64,000 nt of DNA from Streptomyces wuyuanensis (GTDB lineage: Bacteria; Actinomycetota; Actinomycetes; Streptomycetales; Streptomycetaceae), in assembly GCF_900103455.1 (NCBI RefSeq), contig NZ_FNHI01000001.1:248001-312000 (forward strand), read 5' to 3'. The translations under genes and the position numbers were made by a program. Shown piece after piece: positions 1-8,873 of this stretch (positions are counted from its first letter, which is position 1; each line of letters starts with the position of its first letter). Below the pieces are notes generated by a model. It searched no databases, was not told the DNA's origin, and worked only from the letters and a program-made list of their open reading frames with translations.

Positions 1-548
1 TGACCGCGATCGCACTGGCCTACCTCGGCGACGCCCGGTTCAACATGGGCAACTCCTACCTCGTCACCGGCGCCCTGCTCGGCATGGACGTGCGGATCGT
101 CGCTCCCAAGGCCTACTGGCCCGCCGACGAGGTCGTCGCTGCGGCCCGCGAGGCCGCCGCGACGAGCGGGGCGACGATCACCCTGACCGAGGACATCGCC
201 GAGGGCGTCGGGGGCGCGGACTTCGTGGCCACCGACGTGTGGGTCTCCATGGGCGAGCCCAAGGAGGTGTGGGACGAGCGCATCGCGGCCCTCGCCCCGT
301 ACGCGGTGACGATGGACGTCCTGCGCGCCACCGGCAACGCGGACGTCGGGTTCCTCCACTGCCTGCCGGCCTTCCACGACCTCGGCACCCGCATCGGCCG
401 CGAGCTCCACGAACGGCACGGGCTGACCGAGCTCGAGGTCACCGACGAGGTGTTCGAATCCGCTCACTCGCTCGTCTTCGACGAGGCGGAGAACCGGATG
501 CACACGATCAAGGCCGTCCTCGTCGCGACCATGGCCACGGCCGGATAG
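1..548 (+). CDS. argF: Ornithine carbamoyltransferase, C-terminal part
   Basis: This is the 3' part of an ornithine carbamoyltransferase, truncated by the window edge; the frame is open from base 3. The enzyme joins carbamoyl phosphate and ornithine to give citrulline, or runs in reverse in the arginine deiminase pathway. The visible part carries the family signatures: [10 protein letters not shown] near the start (usual form GDARNNxxNS) and the ornithine/carbamoyl-phosphate motif HCLPAFHD at about bases 357-380, followed by VTDEVFES and an ENRMHTIKA helix. An amino-acid permease follows, which would fit the catabolic (arcB-type) version, but the upstream gene is not visible. Biosynthetic and catabolic forms cannot be separated from this fragment. 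Confidence 0.93.
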   Translation, partial: TAIALAYLGDARFNMGNSYLVTGALLGMDVRIVAPKAYWPADEVVAAAREAAATSGATITLTEDIAEGVGGADFVATDVWVSMGEPKEVWDERIAALAPYAVTMDVLRATGNADVGFLHCLPAFHDLGTRIGRELHERHGLTELEVTDEVFESAHSLVFDEAENRMHTIKAVLVATMATAG

Positions 549-605
549 CCATATCGGCGATTCGGGCCGTATGCGGCTCTGCGGTTAGCATCTGTCCCGT
601 TCAGG

Positions 606-636
606 TGGGGTCCGGGCTCACAAGGCCCGGACCCCA
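606..636 (+). terminator. Hairpin terminator after ornithine carbamoyltransferase
   Basis: A perfect 12-bp stem (TGGGGTCCGGGC at 606-617 pairing with 625-636) encloses a 7-base loop. It lies 57 bases after the stop codon and before the permease. There is no U-tract, as is common for Streptomyces terminators. Confidence 0.75.
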
Positions 637-693
637 TCGCGTTGTCCGCACCCCCCCACGCACCACCCCGCACCACCGAGAAGAGAACCACCC

Positions 694-2151
694 ATGCGCA
701 TCAAGAGCCCTGCCCAACTGATCGCCGAATCCGGCGCGGATCGCGAGGGCCACGGCCTCAAGCGCACCATGGGACTCTTCCAGCTGGTCTGCTTCGGCGT
801 CGGAGCCATCGTGGGCACCGGCATCTTCGTCGGCCTGTCCGACAGCGTCGCCGAGGCGGGCCCGGCCGTCGTCGTCTCGTTCGTCCTCGCCGCGATCACC
901 TGCGTGTTCACCGCCTTCTCGTTCGCCGAGCTGGGCAGCGCCATCCCCGTCTCCGGCTCCTCGTACTCCTTCGCCTACGCCACCCTCGGCGAGCGTGTCG
1001 CCTTCCTCACCGGCTGGTGCCTGCTGCTGGAGTACGGCGTGTCCGTCTCCGCCGTCGCCGTCGGCTGGGGCCAGTACCTCAACGAACTCCTCGGCGGCCT
1101 GACCGGCCACCGGCTGCCCGCCGCACTCTCCGCCCCGCCCGGCGAAGGCGGCGTCGTGAACCTCCCCGCCGTCGTCGTCATCCTCCTCGCCGCGACGCTC
1201 CTCGTCCGCGGCATCCGCGAGTCCGCCCGCGCCACCGCCGCGATGGCCGTCGTGAAGCTCGCCGTCCTCGGCCTCTTCTGCGCCGTCGCGTTCACCGCCT
1301 ACGAGTCCGGCAACCTCTCCCCGTTCGCGCCGCACGAGCTCGCCGGCATCACCTCCGGCGCCTCCCTCGCCTTCTTCTCCTACATCGGCTTCGACGCCAT
1401 CACCACCGCCGGCGAGGAAGTGAAGAACCCCCGCCGCAACATCCCCCTCGCGATCATGATCTGCATCGGCCTGGTCACCCTGCTGTACTGCACGGTCGCG
1501 CTCGGTGCCATCGGCGCCATGTCCGCCGGCGACGTCGCCGACAAGCCCGCGGCCCTCTCGCTCATCGTCGACAAGGTCACCGGCTCCGGCATCGGCGGCG
1601 GCGTCATCGCCTTCGGCGCCGTGGTCGCCATCGCGTCCGTCGTCCTCGCCGTGATGTACGGCCAGACCCGCATCCTGATGTCGATGTCCCGCGACGGGCT
1701 CGTGCCCCGCGTCTTCCAGCGCGTCTCCCCGCGCACCGCGACCCCCGTCGCCAACACCTGGATCGTCGCCGCCGTCTTCGCCCTGCCCGCCGCCGTCGTC
1801 CCCCTCGACGTGGTGATGAACCTGACGACCATCGGCACCCTCGCCGTCATGGCCGTGGTGAACGTCGCCGTGATCGCCCTCCGCCGCCGCCACCCCGGCA
1901 CCGAGACCTCGTTCCGGGTGCCGCTGTATCCCCTCAGCCCCGTGCTGGGCGTGCTGTTCTGCCTCTATCTGATGTGGGGCACCGGCTGGACGACCTGGCT
2001 CCAGTTCGCCGTCTTCCTCGCCGCCGGCGCCCTGGTGTACGCCTTCTACGGCCGCCGCAACTCATGCCTCGCCGGCTCCTCCGCCGCCCCGTCCGGGCAG
2101 GCGGAGGCGGAGGCCGCTCTCACGCCCGAGCGGGAGCCCCAAGAAGTCTGA
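694..2151 (+). CDS. APC-family amino-acid permease (cationic amino-acid transporter type)
   Basis: This 485-residue integral membrane protein belongs to the amino acid-polyamine-organocation superfamily. The first helix has the hallmark VGAIVGTGIFVGL (about residues 35-50), then E/L-rich helices with AELGSAIPVSGSSYSF, and the mid-protein signature FFSYIGFDAITTAGEEVKNP (about 228-247) typical of the cationic amino-acid transporter subgroup. About twelve hydrophobic segments are visible. It probably imports arginine, ornithine or a related basic amino acid, judging only from the preceding ornithine carbamoyltransferase gene. The ATG start follows a weak purine-rich stretch (GAGAAGAG). Its last 32 bases overlap the 3' end of the opposite-strand gene. 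A second permease of the same type lies at 52590-54101. Confidence 0.88.
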   Translation: MRIKSPAQLIAESGADREGHGLKRTMGLFQLVCFGVGAIVGTGIFVGLSDSVAEAGPAVVVSFVLAAITCVFTAFSFAELGSAIPVSGSSYSFAYATLGERVAFLTGWCLLLEYGVSVSAVAVGWGQYLNELLGGLTGHRLPAALSAPPGEGGVVNLPAVVVILLAATLLVRGIRESARATAAMAVVKLAVLGLFCAVAFTAYESGNLSPFAPHELAGITSGASLAFFSYIGFDAITTAGEEVKNPRRNIPLAIMICIGLVTLLYCTVALGAIGAMSAGDVADKPAALSLIVDKVTGSGIGGGVIAFGAVVAIASVVLAVMYGQTRILMSMSRDGLVPRVFQRVSPRTATPVANTWIVAAVFALPAAVVPLDVVMNLTTIGTLAVMAVVNVAVIALRRRHPGTETSFRVPLYPLSPVLGVLFCLYLMWGTGWTTWLQFAVFLAAGALVYAFYGRRNSCLAGSSAAPSGQAEAEAALTPEREPQEV

Positions 2152-2569
2152 ACCAGACCGCCTTGCCGCGTGCGGTCGGACGGTGCCCGCACGCGGCGCT
2201 CAACGCACGCACCAGCGGCAACCCGCGGCCGTTCTCCTGCCAGGGGTCTGGCATCGCGTAGGGGAGCGGGTCCGACAGATCGCCGGGCGGGGCCGGGTCG
2301 GGGTCGTGGACCTCGACCCGGCAGCCCTCCGGCAGCAGCTCGACGGCCAGCTCGATGGGCGTGATGCCGTCGGTGTGCTCCACCGCGTTGGCGACCAGTT
2401 CCGCCGTGAGCAGCTCGGCGGTGTCGCAGTCGGCCCCCTGCTCGACGTCCGCCAGAGCCGTGCGCACCAGGGCTCGCGCGATCGGCACCGCCGCCGTGGT
2501 GTGCGGCAGTGCGATCCGCCAGAGGCCGGTGGCCTCGGCGGCAGGGGCGGTTCCGGGGGAGTGGGGCAA
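2120..2569 (-). CDS. RsbW/SpoIIAB-like ATP-binding regulatory protein
   Basis: This small (149-residue) protein has a single histidine-kinase-like ATPase domain. Visible motifs are the N box ELVANAVEHTDG (about residues 56-67), an acidic D-P-D box and the glycine-rich ENGRGLPLVRAL (about 113-124). Streptomyces encode dozens of such proteins, and characterised ones act as anti-sigma or anti-anti-sigma switch kinases. No partner antagonist or sigma factor is adjacent, so the target is unknown. It converges on and slightly overlaps the permease and is divergent from the 2-aminobenzoate operon. A second protein of this family is at 24799-25194. Confidence 0.85.
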   Translation of the reverse strand: MPHSPGTAPAAEATGLWRIALPHTTAAVPIARALVRTALADVEQGADCDTAELLTAELVANAVEHTDGITPIELAVELLPEGCRVEVHDPDPAPPGDLSDPLPYAMPDPWQENGRGLPLVRALSAACGHRPTARGKAVWFRLLGAPARA

Positions 2570-2744
2570 GGCTCTGATCCGATCACGGCGCGCAAACGGC
2601 CGGTATTGCGTCTGGTACTGGTTTCAACCTTACGAGATGCGATCAGCGGGGCCAGGGGGCCCCGGTCGGTCCTTCCGGGACCTGTGCCACATCCATGACA
2701 GGACCTTTGCCGAGTCGCAATGCCCGCCCGCGTTATCGCGCCCC

Positions 2745-2773
2745 CGTGACGGAAGTCACGGATGAGTGATAAA
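2745..2773 (+). promoter_or_regulatory. Promoter with overlapping inverted-repeat operator, aminobenzoate operon 1
   Basis: A -35-like CGTGAC (2745-2750) and -10-like GATAAA (2768-2773) are separated by 17 bases. The -35 is one half of the inverted repeat GTGACGGAAGTCAC (2746-2759). The same arrangement occurs at 8887-8915 before the acyl-CoA dehydrogenase gene. I infer that this is the site of the cluster's PaaX-type repressor. The predicted transcript start near 2780 lies downstream of an alternative ATG at 2762, which supports the hydratase start at 2831. Confidence 0.6.
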
Positions 2774-2830
2774 TTTGGCTGGCAGGCAGACGTGGGACGC
2801 GACGCGCCCACCGAAGGAGGCGACACGTCC

Positions 2831-3658
2831 ATGAGCCCCTTTCCAAGCTCCGCACCCCGTACCGAGCATTGGCAGCACATTCGTCTGACCAGGCAGGACG
2901 GTGTCGCCACCGTCACCCTCGACCGCCCCGAGAAACTCAACGCGCTCACCTTCGGCGCCTACGCCGACCTGCGCGACCTGCTCGCCGAACTCTCCCGGGA
3001 ACGCTCCGTGCGCGCCCTCGTCCTCGCCGGCGAGGGCCGCGGGTTCTGCTCCGGGGGCGACGTGGACGAGATCATCGGGGCCACCCTCGCCATGGACACC
3101 GCCCAGCTCCTCGACTTCAACCGGATGACCGGCCAGGTCGTGCGGGCCCTGCGCGAGTGCCCCTTCCCCGTGATCGCCGCGGTCCACGGCGTCGCCGCCG
3201 GAGCGGGAGCGGTCCTCGCCCTGGCCGCCGACTTCCGCGTCGCCGACCCGACGGCCCGCTTCTCCTTCCTCTTCACCAAGGTCGGCCTCTCCGGCGGGGA
3301 CATGGGCGCGGCCTATCTGCTGCCCCGCGTCGTCGGCCTCGGCCACGCCACCCGACTGCTGATGCTCGGCGAACCCGTCCGCGCCTCCGAGGCCGAACGC
3401 ATCGGCCTCATCAGCGAACTCACCGAGGAGGGCCAGGCCGACAAGGCCGCCGCGGACCTCGCCCGCCGACTCGCCGACGGCCCCTCCCTCGCCCACGCCC
3501 AGACCAAGGCCCTGCTGACCGCGGAACTCGACATGCCGCTCGCCGCCTCGGTCGAACTCGACGCGGCCACCCAGGCACTGCTGATGAACGGCGAGGACTA
3601 CGCGGAGTTCCACGCCGCCTTCACCGAGAAGCGCGCCCCGAACTGGCGGGGACGATGA
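2831..3658 (+). CDS. Enoyl-CoA hydratase/isomerase family protein (2-aminobenzoyl-CoA pathway)
   Basis: This 275-residue crotonase-fold protein probably hydrates or rearranges an alicyclic CoA intermediate. It has the CoA-binding start RPEKLNALTF (about residues 33-42), the first oxyanion-hole segment GEGRGFCSGGDVDEI (about 69-83) and the second one HGVAAGAGAVLALAADFRVA (about 120-139). The acidic catalytic-loop segment GLSGGDMGAAYLLPR has D where many hydratases have E. The start at 2831 has the site GAAGGAGG ten bases upstream. The stop overlaps the next gene's start (ATGA). The fused monooxygenase/reductase that follows points to CoA-bound 2-aminobenzoate as the upstream substrate. Confidence 0.87.
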   Translation: MSPFPSSAPRTEHWQHIRLTRQDGVATVTLDRPEKLNALTFGAYADLRDLLAELSRERSVRALVLAGEGRGFCSGGDVDEIIGATLAMDTAQLLDFNRMTGQVVRALRECPFPVIAAVHGVAAGAGAVLALAADFRVADPTARFSFLFTKVGLSGGDMGAAYLLPRVVGLGHATRLLMLGEPVRASEAERIGLISELTEEGQADKAAADLARRLADGPSLAHAQTKALLTAELDMPLAASVELDAATQALLMNGEDYAEFHAAFTEKRAPNWRGR

Positions 3659-6186
3659 CCCCGCCGCGCACCCCGGACGCCCCATCCGCCACCGCACCCG
3701 GTACGCCGCCATCAGTCGCGTCAGTCGCGTCAGTCGCGTCAGTCGCGTCAGTCGCGTCAGTCGCGTCAGGCGTGCCCGGCGGCCAGGACACCCCCAGCGT
3801 CACCCCGAGCCCCGACCGGACACCACGGCCCAACGCCCCCCTGAGCGTCGCCGTCGTCGGCGGCGGCCCCGGCGGCCTCTACGCCGCCGCGCTCCTCAAA
3901 CGCCTCGACCCGGCACGCGACATCACCGTCTGGGAACGCAACGCCCCCGACGACACCTTCGGCTTCGGAGTCGTCCTCTCCGACGAGACCCTCGGCGGCA
4001 TCGAGCACGCCGACCCCACCGTCTACCGCGCACTCCAGCGGGCGTTCGTCCGCTGGGACGACATCGACATCGTCCGCCGCGGCCACACCCTCACCTCCGG
4101 CGGACACGGATTCGCCGCACTCGGCCGCCGTACCCTCCTGCGCATCCTCCACGACCGCTGCGAAGAACTCGGCGTGCGGCTCCACTTCCGCACCCCCGCC
4201 CCGCCGGCGGCCGAACTCGCCGGCGACCACGACCTCGTCATCGCCGCCGACGGCATCAACAGCACCACCCGCAACGCGCACGCCGACGTCTTCCACCCCC
4301 GTGTCACCACCCACCGCTGCCGCTACATCTGGCTCGCCGCCGACTTCGCGTTCGACGCCTTCCGCTTCGACATCGCCGAGACCGAACACGGAGTCATGCA
4401 GCTCCACGGCTACCCCTTCGAACGCCCCGCACCCGGCCCCCACCCCCAGAGCGGACCCCCCGGCGAGCCGCCGGCGACCGGCGCCTCCACCGTCATCGTC
4501 GAAATGCGCGAAGAGGTCTGGCGCGCGGCCGGCCTCGACGAGTGCGACGAACAGCAGTCCGCGGAACGCTGCGCCAAGATCTTCGCCGAAGCCCTCGGCG
4601 GCCGCCCCCTCCGCGGCAACAACTCCGCCTGGACCGCCTTCCGCACCGTCGTCAACGAACGCTGGTCCCACGGCAACACCGTCCTCCTCGGCGACGCCGC
4701 GCACACGGCCCACTTCTCCATCGGCTCCGGCACCAAACTGGCCGTCGAGGACGCCCTCGCCCTCGCCGCCTGCATCGAGGAACACCCAAGCCTCCCCGAC
4801 GCCCTCACCGCCTACGAGGCCGAACGCCGCCCCGTCGTCGAATCCACCCAGCGCGCGGCCGCCGCCAGCCTCCGCTGGTTCGAGGACCTCCACACCTACC
4901 TCGACCAGCCGCCCCACCAGTTCGCCTTCAACCTGCTCACCCGCAGCCGGCGCGTCACCCACGACAACCTCCGGCTGCGCGACCCCGCCTTCACCCGCAC
5001 CGTCGAGGACGACTTCGGCTGCCCACCCGGCACCCCGCCCATGTTCACGCCCCTGCGGCTGGGCGGACTGACCCTGCGCAACCGCGTCGTCGTCTCGCCC
5101 ATGGACATGTACTCCGCCACCGACGGCAACCCCGGCGACTTCCACCTCGTCCACCTCGGCGCCCGCGCACTCGGCGGAGCCGGACTCGTCATGACCGAGA
5201 TGGTGTGCGTCAGCGCCGAGGGCCGCATCACCCCCGGCTGCACCGGCCTGTACACCGACGCACACACCACAGCCTGGCGCCGCGTCACCGACTTCGTCCA
5301 CGAACAGGCGCCCGGCACCGCCATCGGGGTCCAGCTCGGCCACTCCGGCCGCAAGGGGTCCACCCGGCTCATGTGGGAAGGCATCGACCAGCCCCTCCCC
5401 GACGGCAACTGGCCCCTCGTCGCCGCCTCACCCCTCCCGTACCGGCCCGGTGTCAACCAGACACCCCACCAGCTCGACCGCGCCGGACTCGCCCTCGTCC
5501 GCGACCAGTTCGCCGCCGCCGCCCGCCGCGCCGCCGACAGCGGATTCGACCTCCTCGAACTCCACTGCGCCCACGGCTATCTCCTCTCCGGCTTCCTCTC
5601 ACCCCTCACCAACCACCGCACCGACGCCTACGGCGGCGGCAGCCTCGCCAACCGGCTGCGCTACCCCCTCGAAGTCTTCGACGCCGTCCGCGACATCTGG
5701 CCCGGAGACCGGCCCATGACCGTCCGGATCTCCGCCACCGACTGGGCCGCCGGCGGCACCACCGCCGACGACGCCGTCGAGATCGCCCGCGCCTTCGCCG
5801 CACGCGGCGCCGACGCCATCGACGTCTCCACCGGCCAGGTCGTCCCCGACGAACGGCCCGAATACGGCCGCTCCTACCAGACCCCCTACGCCGACCGCAT
5901 CCGCAACGCCCTCCGCGTCCCCGTCATCGCCGTCGGCGCGATCTCCTCCTGGGACGACGTCAACTCCCTCCTCCTCGCCGGCCGCACCGACCTGTGCGCG
6001 CTGGCCAGGCCCCACCTGTACGACCCCCACTGGACTCTCCACGCCGCCGCCGAACAGAACTACACCGGCCCCGCCGCACCCTGGCCCGCGCCCTACCGCG
6101 CCGGCAGCCGCACACCGCCGACCGGCCGCACCGACGCCCCCAGGCCACGACTCACCCTCACCGGGAAGCCGAAGCCGAAGCCGTAG
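3655..6186 (+). CDS. Fused FAD monooxygenase/old-yellow-enzyme reductase (2-aminobenzoyl-CoA monooxygenase/reductase type)
   Basis: This 843-residue two-domain flavoprotein has an aromatic-ring hydroxylase half (about residues 62-445) with the Rossmann motif VVGGGPGGLYAA and the FAD ribose motif LLGDAAHTAHF (about 343-353). An old-yellow-enzyme (TIM-barrel FMN) half follows from about residue 463, with GLTLRNRVVVSPM, HCAHGYLLSGFLSPL and YGGGSLANR. This fusion is the architecture of 2-aminobenzoyl-CoA monooxygenase/reductase from Azoarcus, which hydroxylates and then reduces the ring of 2-aminobenzoyl-CoA; databases often call it bifunctional salicylyl-CoA 5-hydroxylase/oxidoreductase. The ATG overlaps the hydratase stop. 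The first 60 residues are a Pro/Ala/Ser-rich extension containing six SVA repeats; a GTG at 3772 is a possible alternative start that would remove most of it. The C-terminus ends in a KPKPKP tail. Confidence 0.88.
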   Translation: MTPPRTPDAPSATAPGTPPSVASVASVASVASVASVASGVPGGQDTPSVTPSPDRTPRPNAPLSVAVVGGGPGGLYAAALLKRLDPARDITVWERNAPDDTFGFGVVLSDETLGGIEHADPTVYRALQRAFVRWDDIDIVRRGHTLTSGGHGFAALGRRTLLRILHDRCEELGVRLHFRTPAPPAAELAGDHDLVIAADGINSTTRNAHADVFHPRVTTHRCRYIWLAADFAFDAFRFDIAETEHGVMQLHGYPFERPAPGPHPQSGPPGEPPATGASTVIVEMREEVWRAAGLDECDEQQSAERCAKIFAEALGGRPLRGNNSAWTAFRTVVNERWSHGNTVLLGDAAHTAHFSIGSGTKLAVEDALALAACIEEHPSLPDALTAYEAERRPVVESTQRAAAASLRWFEDLHTYLDQPPHQFAFNLLTRSRRVTHDNLRLRDPAFTRTVEDDFGCPPGTPPMFTPLRLGGLTLRNRVVVSPMDMYSATDGNPGDFHLVHLGARALGGAGLVMTEMVCVSAEGRITPGCTGLYTDAHTTAWRRVTDFVHEQAPGTAIGVQLGHSGRKGSTRLMWEGIDQPLPDGNWPLVAASPLPYRPGVNQTPHQLDRAGLALVRDQFAAAARRAADSGFDLLELHCAHGYLLSGFLSPLTNHRTDAYGGGSLANRLRYPLEVFDAVRDIWPGDRPMTVRISATDWAAGGTTADDAVEIARAFAARGADAIDVSTGQVVPDERPEYGRSYQTPYADRIRNALRVPVIAVGAISSWDDVNSLLLAGRTDLCALARPHLYDPHWTLHAAAEQNYTGPAAPWPAPYRAGSRTPPTGRTDAPRPRLTLTGKPKPKP
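3712..3765 (+). repeat. Six perfect 9-bp tandem repeats within a coding region
   Basis: TCAGTCGCG is repeated six times without mismatch and encodes (Ser-Val-Ala)6 in the N-terminal extension of the fused monooxygenase/reductase. A seventh degenerate unit follows. The unit length keeps the frame, so copy number can vary without disrupting the enzyme. Confidence 0.95.
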
Positions 6187-6193
6187 CCACAGT

Positions 6194-6278
6194 CCGCCGA
6201 GCCCGGACCGGTTCGAGCCGGCGCGGGTCCGAACCGGGACGCGGGTACCGCAGCCCGCCGAGCCCGGACCGGTTCGAG
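6194..6278. repeat. Direct repeat pair in a convergent intergenic region
   Basis: A 24-bp sequence beginning CCGCCGAGCCCGG occurs at 6194-6217 and again at 6255-6278, between the convergent reductase and paaX genes. The first copy contributes CCGGTTCG (6208-6215), which can pair with CGAACCGG (6230-6237). The region may terminate both transcripts. No gene is visible in 6187-6379. Confidence 0.6.
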
Positions 6279-6379
6279 TCCGGAGCGGTTCGCACCGGGA
6301 CCGGCCCGGCAGCCGTACAAGGAAGCCCCGCCGCCCCGGCGCGAAACCCCGCAGATCCCGCAGACCCCGAGGCAGGCGC

Positions 6380-7195
6380 TCAGGTGCCGTCGGGCCGGAC
6401 GTACCCCGCGCCCGCGTCCCGAAGCCGCTCGTGCAGCCCCGAGAACACCGCCGCCGAGCGGCCGCCCGGCCAGCCCGCCGGCAACAGCTCCGCAGGCAGC
6501 CCCGGATCCGCGTACGGAAGCCGGCGCCACGAATCCAGCGCCAGGAGATAGTCCCGGTACGCCTCCTCCGCCGGCGTCTCCCCACGCGACTCCCACGCCC
6601 GCAGCACCGGGCCGTGCGCGTCCAGGAACTCCTCGTGCTGCTTGGCCACCCCGGCCAGGTCCCACCAGCGCCCCACCGCCTCGGCCGTCGCCGCGAACCC
6701 CAGATGCTCGCCCCGGAACAGATCCACGTACGGATCCAGCTGCAGCCGCCGCAGCGTGTGGCGGGTCTCCTCGTGGAAACGCGCCGGAGCGATCCACACC
6801 CCCGGAGCCGCCGTGCCGAACCCCAGCCGGCCGAGACGCGACCGCAGCAGATGCCGCTTGTGCCGCTCGGCCTCCGGCACCGAGAACACCGCCAGTACCC
6901 AGCCGTCCGACAGCAACGCCGCACGGCGGCCGAAAATGCGCTCGTCGCCGTCGTCCAGCAACTGCCGGGCGTCGGCCGAGAGGGCGTATCCCGCCGCCCC
7001 GGCCTCCGTCCGCTGCGGGACGAGCAACCCCCGCCGCTTCAGCCGCGACACCGACGAACGCACCGAAGGAGCGTCCACCCCCACCGCCCCCAGCAGCCGG
7101 ATCAGCTCCGCCACCGCGAACGGCCCCGCCGACTCGCGTCCGTACGCGCCGTACAGGGTGACGATCAGGGAACGGGGGGTGTGCTGCTCGGCCAC
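6380..7195 (-). CDS. PaaX-family transcriptional regulator
   Basis: This 271-residue protein matches the PaaX family, whose E. coli member represses phenylacetate degradation and responds to phenylacetyl-CoA. The N-terminal winged helix contains PRSLIVTLYGAYGRE and VRSSVSRLKRRGLLVPQR (about residues 44-61). The central and C-terminal parts carry the typical DGWVLAVFSVPE and APARFHEETRHTLRRL segments. It lies four bases downstream of the CoA-ligase gene on the same strand, so the two are co-transcribed. The likely effector is 2-aminobenzoyl-CoA, the ligase product. Its candidate operators are at 2746-2759 and 8888-8901. Confidence 0.88.
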   Translation of the reverse strand: MAEQHTPRSLIVTLYGAYGRESAGPFAVAELIRLLGAVGVDAPSVRSSVSRLKRRGLLVPQRTEAGAAGYALSADARQLLDDGDERIFGRRAALLSDGWVLAVFSVPEAERHKRHLLRSRLGRLGFGTAAPGVWIAPARFHEETRHTLRRLQLDPYVDLFRGEHLGFAATAEAVGRWWDLAGVAKQHEEFLDAHGPVLRAWESRGETPAEEAYRDYLLALDSWRRLPYADPGLPAELLPAGWPGGRSAAVFSGLHERLRDAGAGYVRPDGT

Positions 7196-7199
7196 GTGA

Positions 7200-8840
7200 T
7201 CACTCTAGGCCCCGCAGGCGGAACCGCTGCAGCTTCCCCGTCGGCGTGCGCGGCAACGCGTCCATGAAGACGATCGCCCGAGGGCACTTGTACGGCACCA
7301 GACGCGTCTTCACGAACTCCCGCAGCGCCTCGGCACCCGCCTCGTCGCGCGCGGCTCCGTCCCGCGGCACCACGTACGCCGCCACGATCTGGCCCCGCAG
7401 CTCATCGGCACGGCCGACCACCGCGGCCTCCACCACGTCCGGATGCGCGAGGAGGGCGTCCTCCACCTCCGGGCCCGCGATGTTGTACCCCGCCGAGATG
7501 ATCATGTCGTCCGCGCGGGCCACATAGCGGAACCACCCGTCCGGCTCCCGCACGTACGTGTCGCCCGTCAGGTTCCAGCCGTCCCGCACGTACACGCCCT
7601 GCCGGGGATCCGACAGATAGCGGCAGCCCACCGGCCCCCGCACCGCCAGCAGCCCCGGCTCACCGTCCGGCACCGGCTCCCCGGAGTCCCCGTCCACCAC
7701 CCGCGCCTCCCAGCCCGGGACCGGAACACCCGTCGTCCCCGGCCGGATGTCCCCGTCCGCCGCCGAGATGAAGATGTGCAGCAGCTCGGTCGCGCCGATG
7801 CCGTTGATGATCCGCAGACCCGTCCGCTCCTGCCACGCCCGCCATGTCGCGGCCGGCAGGTTCTCCCCGGCGGACACACAGCGCCGCAGCGAGGAGACGT
7901 CGTGGCCGTCGACGCCGTCGAGCATCAGCCGGTACGCGGTCGGCGCCGTGAACAGCACGGACACCCGGTGCTCGGCGATCGCCGGCAGCAACTGCCCGGG
8001 TCCCGCCTGTTCCAGCAGCAGTGCCGACGCCCCCGCCCGCAGCGGGAAGACCACCAGACCACCCAGTCCGAACGTGAAGCCGAGCGGAGGGCTCCCCGCG
8101 AACACATCGTCCGGCGACGGACGCAGCACCCGCGCCGAGAACGTGTCGGCCACCGCCAGCACGTCCCGATGGAAGTGCATGCACCCCTTCGGCCGGCCCG
8201 TCGTCCCGCTCGTGAACGCGATCAGCGCCACGTCGTCCGCCGCCGTCTCCACCGCCCGGAACACCGCCGGACTGCCCTCCGCCAGCCGGAGCAGATCGTC
8301 GGGCCCGTCACCGCCGAACGCCGTGACCCGCAGCCCCGGCACCTCGGCCTTCACCAGATCGTCCACGGAACGGATGTCGCACAGCGCATGCGTCACCTGT
8401 GCGATGTCACACATGACCGCCAGCTCCCGGGCGCGCTGCTGGGCGAGCACCGTCACCGCCACCGCGCCCGCCTTCATCACCGCGAGCCAGCAAGCGGCCA
8501 GCCACGGCGTGGTCGGGCCGCGCAGCAGCACGCGGTTGCCGGGCACCACGCCCAGCTCACCGGTCAGCACATGCGCGATCCGGTCGACCCGCTCACGCAG
8601 TTCGCCGTACGTCCAGACGGCGCCCGTCCCGTCGCGGAAGGCGGCACGGCCGCCCCCGTACCGGTCGATCGTGGCGTCCAGCAGCTCCGCACCGCAGTTG
8701 AGCCGCTCCGGATACCGCAGCTCCGGCAGGTCGAACAGCAGCCGCGGCCACTGCTCCGGCGGCGGCAGATGGTCCCGCGCGAACGTGTCGTGATGAGCCG
8801 AAGGTGTCAGCTCCGGGCCGGCCGAGGGTGTCAGCACCAT
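7200..8840 (-). CDS. Benzoate-type CoA ligase, probably 2-aminobenzoate-CoA ligase
   Basis: This 546-residue ANL-superfamily acyl-CoA synthetase activates an aromatic acid through an acyl-AMP intermediate. The P-loop-like motif IAFTSGTTGRPKGCMHFHRD (about residues 207-226) includes the CMHFHRD form seen in benzoate/2-aminobenzoate ligases. Other motifs are GIGATELLHIF, GDTYVREPDGWFRYVAR, SAGYNIAGPEVE and the catalytic lysine segment RTPTGKLQRF near the C-terminus. The start has AAGGGGG upstream on the minus strand. It heads a two-gene operon with paaX and is divergent from the acyl-CoA dehydrogenase gene. Benzoate or salicylate cannot be excluded as substrate; the fused reductase nearby favours 2-aminobenzoate. 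Confidence 0.85.
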   Translation of the reverse strand: MVLTPSAGPELTPSAHHDTFARDHLPPPEQWPRLLFDLPELRYPERLNCGAELLDATIDRYGGGRAAFRDGTGAVWTYGELRERVDRIAHVLTGELGVVPGNRVLLRGPTTPWLAACWLAVMKAGAVAVTVLAQQRARELAVMCDIAQVTHALCDIRSVDDLVKAEVPGLRVTAFGGDGPDDLLRLAEGSPAVFRAVETAADDVALIAFTSGTTGRPKGCMHFHRDVLAVADTFSARVLRPSPDDVFAGSPPLGFTFGLGGLVVFPLRAGASALLLEQAGPGQLLPAIAEHRVSVLFTAPTAYRLMLDGVDGHDVSSLRRCVSAGENLPAATWRAWQERTGLRIINGIGATELLHIFISAADGDIRPGTTGVPVPGWEARVVDGDSGEPVPDGEPGLLAVRGPVGCRYLSDPRQGVYVRDGWNLTGDTYVREPDGWFRYVARADDMIISAGYNIAGPEVEDALLAHPDVVEAAVVGRADELRGQIVAAYVVPRDGAARDEAGAEALREFVKTRLVPYKCPRAIVFMDALPRTPTGKLQRFRLRGLE

Positions 8841-8873
8841 TCCGCCCCCTTGTCGTGGTGGGGTCGCGCAACG

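Noticed and set aside
3766..5343. A 525-codon minus-strand frame opposite the fused monooxygenase/reductase
   Set aside because: It is Gly/Ala/Asp-rich and lacks a domain or ribosome site; the sense strand codes for a complete two-domain enzyme.
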